The position numbers and the translations under genes are program-made. The notes under the pieces are model-generated. The model saw only the letters and a list, made by a program, of their open reading frames with translations. It was not told where the DNA came from and did not search any database. Below, piece by piece: positions 43,284 to 48,154 of a stretch of DNA of 48,154 bases (its first letter is position 1; each line of letters starts with the position of its first letter). Location of the stretch: the NCBI GenBank assembly GCA_030645575.1, contig JAUSMJ010000021.1:1-48154 (forward strand), in the 5' to 3' direction. Origin of the DNA: Caulobacter sp. (GTDB taxonomy: Bacteria; Pseudomonadota; Alphaproteobacteria; Caulobacterales; Caulobacteraceae).

Positions 43284-45053
43284 TTAGTTTCCCGATTCGT
43301 TGACGGTTTTTGTCTCCCCGGCGGCGCGCGCCAATTGCACGAACTCCGCTCTCAGGCCGTAGGGGTCGGACCCGCGGGCGGTCTGGGCCAGGTCGGCCAC
43401 CGCCTTCCAGCCGAAGTCGGGCGACAGCCAGGGATCGCCGCGCAGCTTCTGGCCAAACCCGGCGACGGCGAGCGCCCAGCGGGTCGCCTCGGGCGCGTCG
43501 AGAACCCGAGTATAGGTGTCGCCGGCGCCGATCGGCCGTTCGATCAGCTTGGAGGTCTGACCGCCCGGCAGCTTGTAGCGGACTCTCAGGAAGGCGATCT
43601 CGCCACCGGACGCGGCGCGAGGCGCCGGGGCGCCGTAGCGAAGGGGGTCGCTGGAAGGCCGGGCCCCGGCCGGCGTCACCTCATAGAGCGCGGTGACCGA
43701 CGTGCCGGAGCCCACCTCGCCGGCGTCCACTCGGTCATTGTTGAAGTCCTCGCGGTTCAACAGCCGGGTCTCGTAGCCGATCAGCCGGTACTCGCTGACC
43801 GCCCTGGGGTTGAACTCCACCTGGATCTTCACGTCGTCGGCGATGGGGAACAGCGAGCCGGAGAAGTCGTCGCGGAAACTCTTGCGCGCCTCGTTCAGGG
43901 TGTCGATGTAGCCGGCGGTCCCGTTGCCGTTCTGAGCCAGGGCCTGCATCAGGGTGTCGTTGTAATTGCCCTCGCCCAGGCCGTAGACCGAGAGGTAGAC
44001 GCCGGTCTTGCGCTTGGCGGCTACGAAGTCCGTAAGCTTGGCGGGGTCGGCGACGCCGACATTGAAATCGCCGTCGGTCATCAGGATCACCCGGTTGACC
44101 GCCTTGGCGTCGAAGTTCTGCACCGCCAGGTCATAGGCCAGGGCCAGGCCCTGGCCGCCGGCGGTGGAACCCCCGGATTGCAGGGCGCCGAGCGCGCAGC
44201 GCATCTTCAGCTTTTCCCGCCCGCTCGTCGGGGCCAGCACAGCCCCCGCCGAGCCGGCATAGGCCACCATGGAGACCCGGTCCTGGGGGCGGAGCTGGTC
44301 CACCAGCAGGTTCAGGGCCTTCCGCGCCAGGGGCAGCTTGTTCTCGGCCGACATCGAGCCGGACGTGTCGATCAGGAACACCAGGTTGAGCGGCGGCTCC
44401 TGGGCGCGAGGGATGTCGTAGCCCTGCAGGCCGATGTGGACGATCTGGCGGTCGGTCGACCAGGGGGAGGGGGTCACCGCGACGAAGGGTTTGAAGGGGA
44501 CCTGGGCGTCGGTGGGCTGTGCGTAGCCATAGTCGAAATAGTTGATCAGTTCCTCGACCCGCACCGCGTCGCGGGGCGGGCTCTGGCCGTCATTGAGGAA
44601 CCGACGGACATTGGCGTAGGCGGCGGTGTCCACATCCACAGAGAAGGTAGAGACCGGCTCCTGGGCCGTCTGCTTGATCGGGTTGGCCTGGGCGTTGGGG
44701 TAGCGTTCGGTATTGACCTCGCCAGGCATGGGACCGGGCCGATAGGCGCCGGCGGGCAACATCTCCTGCATTGGAGCGGCCCTGGCGGCCGGATAGGGCG
44801 TGGGCGGGGGCGGCGGGGGCGGCGCCATGGCCATCGAGGGCGCGTACATCACGCCGCCGCCAATGCGGCCGCGTCGACTGTAAGAATCACGCCGATCATC
44901 GGCCTTGGGGAAGCCCAGGGCCTCGCAGGCGGCGGGGGTGGCGGTCCCGTCTCGAATCGCCGGGGCCGCCATCGGAGCGGCGGGCGCCGCGCCGGACGCC
45001 ACAACTGTAAGCAAGCAAAGCGAGACGCGACTTAAGTTCCGTAAAGCGGCCAT
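43284..45053 (-). CDS. Exported von Willebrand factor A-domain protein, YfbK-like
   Basis: The 589-residue protein has a signal peptide (about residues 5-30) and a proline-rich linker. An N-terminal conserved block (QEPVSTFSVDVDTAAYANVR and EELINYFDYGYAQP) is followed by a VWA domain with an intact MIDAS motif DTSGSMS (Asp229), ILMTDGDFNVG and a C-terminal DUF3520-type region (FLRVRYKLPGGQTSKLIERP). VWA proteins bind partners through a metal site; the partner of this family is unknown. The start at 45053 puts the signal peptide at the N-terminus, although the ribosome site is weak. Confidence 0.88.
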   Translation of the reverse strand: MAALRNLSRVSLCLLTVVASGAAPAAPMAAPAIRDGTATPAACEALGFPKADDRRDSYSRRGRIGGGVMYAPSMAMAPPPPPPPTPYPAARAAPMQEMLPAGAYRPGPMPGEVNTERYPNAQANPIKQTAQEPVSTFSVDVDTAAYANVRRFLNDGQSPPRDAVRVEELINYFDYGYAQPTDAQVPFKPFVAVTPSPWSTDRQIVHIGLQGYDIPRAQEPPLNLVFLIDTSGSMSAENKLPLARKALNLLVDQLRPQDRVSMVAYAGSAGAVLAPTSGREKLKMRCALGALQSGGSTAGGQGLALAYDLAVQNFDAKAVNRVILMTDGDFNVGVADPAKLTDFVAAKRKTGVYLSVYGLGEGNYNDTLMQALAQNGNGTAGYIDTLNEARKSFRDDFSGSLFPIADDVKIQVEFNPRAVSEYRLIGYETRLLNREDFNNDRVDAGEVGSGTSVTALYEVTPAGARPSSDPLRYGAPAPRAASGGEIAFLRVRYKLPGGQTSKLIERPIGAGDTYTRVLDAPEATRWALAVAGFGQKLRGDPWLSPDFGWKAVADLAQTARGSDPYGLRAEFVQLARAAGETKTVNESGN

Positions 45054-45203
45054 CGTTCTCAGCGCTCCGAATAAGTCCCTCAAGGTGCAGCTTGGCGCGC
45101 CATCTGCGGCGAAAACGCGACGAACTGACGGCCTGGCGGAGGCAGCGTTGTTCACTCGCCATTCAGGCGAGTCTTAACAGTTTGAAACGTCACCGTCCCA
45201 AGC

Positions 45204-45232
45204 TTGACAGGGGGCGGGGGCAAGACGCTAGT
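45204..45232 (+). promoter_or_regulatory. Housekeeping-type promoter before the Sel1 gene
   Basis: TTGACA (45204-45209), 17 bp, then GCTAGT (45227-45232), similar to the Caulobacter housekeeping consensus (TTGACGS and GCTANAWC). About 39 bp upstream of the gene start; TTAACGCTTAA lies between but has CtrA halves at the wrong spacing. Confidence 0.5.
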
Positions 45233-45270
45233 GGACAGTTCAACTATGGTTAACGCTTAAGGGGGAGCGC

Positions 45271-46737
45271 ATGGCCATTTTCCATGAAGCAGCCCTCGGC
45301 ATGCGTCGCGTCGCCCGCGTGGGCCTGACCTTGGCGGTCCTGGCCGCCATCATCCCGCTCAGCGGCGGCTGCCAGCCCAAGGACAGTCCTGGCGGCGGCG
45401 GCGGCCGAAGCGGCGGCCACGCCGTGGGCGGGACAGCCTGCCCGCGCCCCCAGGCGGCTATCGGCGTGCAGCCGCAATTCAACGCCCAGGAACAGGAGAT
45501 CCGCGCCCTCCGGCGTCAGGGGTTCCAGGGGGATTTCTTCGCGCAGATCGACCTGGCCCGGCGCTATTCAGGCCGCGACGCCCAGGAGAAGAACCTGGCC
45601 GATCCAGTGGAGTCCGCCGTCTGGTACGAGCTGGCGCTGTCCAACCCCGACGGCTATGCGCCGATCGTCGCCGGCGTCGATCCCAAGAAGGGCAGCCGTG
45701 GCGGCGCGGGCAACAAGCTCAACGACTGCCGCGCGGCGGAACGCCGGGGCGCCTATCTGGCCCTCGACCGCATGCTCGACCGCATGAGTTCCGACGAGCG
45801 CCAGCAGGTGCGTGACCGAGTGATCTATGTGCTTTCCAGCCAGGGCGCCGCGGGCTTCCGTACCCTGGCGCGCCTGCACGACGCCGCCTTTGGTCCGTTC
45901 GGCGATCCGTCTGATGGCTCGCCGGTGGACGCCCGCGACCTGAACCAGGTCAAGCCGCCGGCCGCTGCGACCCTGTTCACCCGCAACGACGTCGACGTCT
46001 ATCTGTACAACTACCTCGCCGCCCAGGACGGCGACGTCGCGGGCTATGTGATGCTGAAGGACTTCGAGAGGTCTTCGGCCGAGCGGGCCTCCCTGGGATC
46101 CGACGCCGAGGCCAAGGCGCGGCGCTGGGTGCCCCCCTACGAGTTCTATCCGCCCCAGGCGCCTGACAGCGGCGTGCCCCATTCCGACGAGGCGGCCACC
46201 CTGGCCGAGGCCGAGGGCGTGGCCCTGGCGCGTATCGATGAGCTGCCCTTCCAGCACGTCGGCGCGGCCCTGGCCTATCTGCGGGTGATCCCGCAACCGG
46301 TCGGGTCTCTGAGCCAGATCTCGCCCGGCGATGTCCAGACCTTCCAGGCCATGCTGGGACGTCCCACCACCGGGGTGTTCACGTCGCTGGAAAAGGTGCG
46401 CGCCATCCAGTACGCGGCGGTGAACGGATCGTCGCGGTCACAGCTGGCCCTGGCCGTCATGTACGCCGAGGGCGTAGGTGTGGCGCGGGACTATGCGCGC
46501 GCCTTCCACTGGTTCGCGGAGGCTGACCGGCAGGGTAGCGCCGAGGCCAAGTACGCCATGTCGACCTATTTCTCGCTTGGGGTCTCCGGCGTGGCCGACC
46601 AGGACAAGGCCGCGGCCGTCTCCTACCAGATCGACGGCGCCCTTGCGGGCTTCAAGCCGTCGGCCCAGCGCCTGCGTGAAGTGCTGGCCCAGGTGGCGCG
46701 CACGCCGCGCCGTCCCACAGAAGGAACCTACCGGTGA
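45271..46737 (+). CDS. Sel1-repeat lipoprotein-like protein
   Basis: The 488-residue protein has a signal sequence (about 15-33) ending in LSGGC, a probable lipobox (Cys34), then a glycine-rich linker. A helical region follows that contains Sel1-type repeats (for example SQLALAVMYAEGVGVARDYA then RAFHWFAEADRQGSAEAKYA) and a segment like a peptidoglycan-binding or TPR helix (VQTFQAMLGRPTTGVFTSLE). GGGGGAGC precedes the ATG. Its stop overlaps the start of the next gene (GTGA), so the two products are made together. Confidence 0.75.
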   Translation: MAIFHEAALGMRRVARVGLTLAVLAAIIPLSGGCQPKDSPGGGGGRSGGHAVGGTACPRPQAAIGVQPQFNAQEQEIRALRRQGFQGDFFAQIDLARRYSGRDAQEKNLADPVESAVWYELALSNPDGYAPIVAGVDPKKGSRGGAGNKLNDCRAAERRGAYLALDRMLDRMSSDERQQVRDRVIYVLSSQGAAGFRTLARLHDAAFGPFGDPSDGSPVDARDLNQVKPPAAATLFTRNDVDVYLYNYLAAQDGDVAGYVMLKDFERSSAERASLGSDAEAKARRWVPPYEFYPPQAPDSGVPHSDEAATLAEAEGVALARIDELPFQHVGAALAYLRVIPQPVGSLSQISPGDVQTFQAMLGRPTTGVFTSLEKVRAIQYAAVNGSSRSQLALAVMYAEGVGVARDYARAFHWFAEADRQGSAEAKYAMSTYFSLGVSGVADQDKAAAVSYQIDGALAGFKPSAQRLREVLAQVARTPRRPTEGTYR

Positions 46738-48154
46738 TCGCAATCGCCCTTCACCGCCTGGCGGGCCTTGGCGCCGCCGCAGCCTGCGTCCTGTGCCTTG
46801 GTGTGGCCGGCGAGGCCCAGGCCCTTCCTGACGCCAAGATCGACCAGCAGATCCGGCCGAACTTCGGCATCCTGCTTGCGCCACCGCTGCGCCATACCTA
46901 CCGCCCCAGCGCCTGGAAGCCCCGGCGCGGCCCGGGTGGCTACGGCCAGGGTGGCTATGGCCAGGGGCATCCTGGCTCCGGCGGCATCCGACGACCGCTC
47001 TATCTGGACTCCATCACCGTCGACTGCGCCGACGGCAGCGGCGGCGGTTCGCAGCTGGCCGACGCCATCTACAACCTCGCCGACAACGGCGTGCTCTACA
47101 TCCGCTCGCGCGGCGGGGTTTGCCGCGAGACCCTGGAGATCGATCACCCGGTGATCATCGCCGGCGAGGGGCCGCCCGCCTTCGGCAATGTCGGCTCCGG
47201 CGTCGCCAAGCTGAGCCCGCCCGATGGGGCCCCCTGCATCCGGATCGCGCCTGGCGTGAAGGGCGTGGAGATCCGCGACCTGGTGATCGAGGCCAACCAG
47301 GGCGGCCGCAGCGCCTGTATCGAGACGCAGGACGCAGACGTGGCCCTGATCCGCTCGTCGGTCCGCTACCAGGGCGACGCCTCGGCGATCTTCGTCCAGG
47401 GCGGCAGCCTGATCATGCGCAACAGCGTCGTCGAGGCGCGCACCAATGACGCCGCCATCCTGGCCGACGGCGCGGCGGTGGACATTCTGCAGTCCAAAAT
47501 CAGCGCCGACGTGCGTGGCCTGGACATCACGCCCGCCCCTGGCCAGAGCCGGCTGGTGCAGGTGGGGGTGACCTCTCCGGGACCCGGCCTGCCGGGTTCG
47601 ACGGCCATCACGGTGCGTGACCAGCGCAGCGGCGCCGGCAGCCTGCTGATCGCCAACAGCGTCATCCGCAACTGGATCACGGGGGTCTATGTCGACCGGG
47701 GCGCCGAGGTGGAGCTGACCCGCAACCGCATCATTCGCGTACGCCGCGGGGTGCTGTCGGACTACGGCAAGGTGCGCGTGCGCCAGAACGCCATCGCCGC
47801 CGATGAGTACGGAGCCTACTTCGCCGGCGGCCGCCCCGAGGTCGCGGGCAATCGCTTCATCGGCGCCGGTGTGAACTATGAGCGCGGCGTTGAGCCGATC
47901 ACCGAGCCTAACTATGTCTATTCCCCGCAGGGTTGCGACTACCGCATGCCCCCCGGGGCCTATTGCCGGCCGATGACTGAGGCGCCCAGGGCGATCACCG
48001 ACGAAAGCGGCTTCGACGCGTCAGGCCGCTATGGCTGGGAGGTCGACGGCTACGAACGCGGCTACGCCCGCGATGGCGCCCCAACCGCCCGGCCGCCGAT
48101 CCCGCCGCGCAAGTCCAGGTTCGGCCGCCCGCCGCCGCCGCCGCCGGCCTATCC
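46734..48154 (+). CDS. Right-handed beta-helix protein (partial)
   Basis: The frame is open from GTG 46734 to the window end, giving at least 473 residues. It has a signal peptide (about 1-30, ending AQA), a glycine/tyrosine-rich spacer (GGYGQGGYGQG), then parallel beta-helix-type repeats (VKGVEIRDLVIEANQGGRSA, GSLIMRNSVVEARTNDAAIL, VELTRNRIIRVRRGVL). A proline-rich end (PPPPPPA) is reached just before the window edge. This fold is typical of pectin-lyase-like polysaccharide-binding or -cleaving proteins. The GTG overlaps the Sel1 gene stop. Confidence 0.75.
   Translation, partial: MIAIALHRLAGLGAAAACVLCLGVAGEAQALPDAKIDQQIRPNFGILLAPPLRHTYRPSAWKPRRGPGGYGQGGYGQGHPGSGGIRRPLYLDSITVDCADGSGGGSQLADAIYNLADNGVLYIRSRGGVCRETLEIDHPVIIAGEGPPAFGNVGSGVAKLSPPDGAPCIRIAPGVKGVEIRDLVIEANQGGRSACIETQDADVALIRSSVRYQGDASAIFVQGGSLIMRNSVVEARTNDAAILADGAAVDILQSKISADVRGLDITPAPGQSRLVQVGVTSPGPGLPGSTAITVRDQRSGAGSLLIANSVIRNWITGVYVDRGAEVELTRNRIIRVRRGVLSDYGKVRVRQNAIAADEYGAYFAGGRPEVAGNRFIGAGVNYERGVEPITEPNYVYSPQGCDYRMPPGAYCRPMTEAPRAITDESGFDASGRYGWEVDGYERGYARDGAPTARPPIPPRKSRFGRPPPPPPAY

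Noticed and set aside
45245..45262. TTAACGCTTAA as a CtrA box before the Sel1 gene
   Set aside because: The two TTAA halves are 3 bp apart, not 7, so they do not fit the consensus.

Overview
The window looks like chromosomal DNA from a stalked-bacterium relative in the Caulobacterales (Caulobacter or Phenylobacterium type). The evidence is the very high GC content, a recognisable CckA cell-cycle kinase, CtrA-type boxes (TTAA-N7-TTAA) at flagellar promoters, a sigma54 promoter before flgF, and the gene orders flgF-flgG-flgA-flgH, fliL-fliM, fliQ-fliR-flhB-cckA and recA/alaS. From memory, these blocks lie in separate places in Caulobacter crescentus. Here several are brought together, so this is probably a related genus rather than C. 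crescentus itself. No search was run.

Layout. 1-2400: an inverted repeat at the left edge, a proline-iminopeptidase-like hydrolase and a small secreted protein, both on the minus strand. 2464-5481: rod and L-ring genes flgF, flgG, flgA, flgH on the minus strand behind a sigma54 promoter. 5696-11665: divergent fliL, fliM, a DUF6468-type membrane protein, a MotE-like protein and a 970-residue TPR protein, closely packed with start/stop overlaps. 11715-12243: a brnT-brnA toxin-antitoxin pair, bracketed by two copies of the last 79 bp of conserved TPR-gene sequence. 13379-15751: fliP and fliO (minus) divergent from flgB-flgC-fliE (plus) around one perfect CtrA box. 15889-17248: a glycine/tyrosine-rich secreted protein, a terminator and a P-loop kinase. 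17347-21625: fliQ-fliR-flhB-cckA as one tight run. Together these encode much of the rod, the export gate, the switch and stator accessories, and the kinase that feeds phosphate to the regulator (CtrA) that switches such genes on.

21626-30900 is more mixed. It holds a 150-bp inverted-repeat element beside a decayed HigB-like toxin and its intact antitoxin, an AT-rich secreted-protein gene of foreign look, a DUF885 peptidase-like protein, a DoxX protein, a LytS/LytTR two-component pair, a DUF5694 protein flanked by direct repeats, and recA with an SOS-like box. 31510-34146 is alaS. 34150-36560 is a small accessory patch: a Phd/PemK toxin-antitoxin pair and a YkgJ-type cysteine-cluster protein, surrounded by three copies of a hairpin-forming GGGGACA... 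repeat.

36699-48154 returns to ordinary chromosomal genes: a DUF2939 protein, a VOC protein, a PfpI-like protein, an unknown conserved-looking protein, two acyl-CoA dehydrogenases separated by a palindromic repeat, a GT4 glycosyltransferase, a von Willebrand A-domain protein, and a translationally coupled Sel1-type lipoprotein and beta-helix protein (cut by the window edge). No rRNA, tRNA, CRISPR array, transposase or integrase was recognised.

The least explained features are the brnTA cassette with its copied gene end, the conserved but poorly understood trio downstream of fliM, the nested palindromic repeats around the YkgJ gene, and the Sel1/beta-helix pair.
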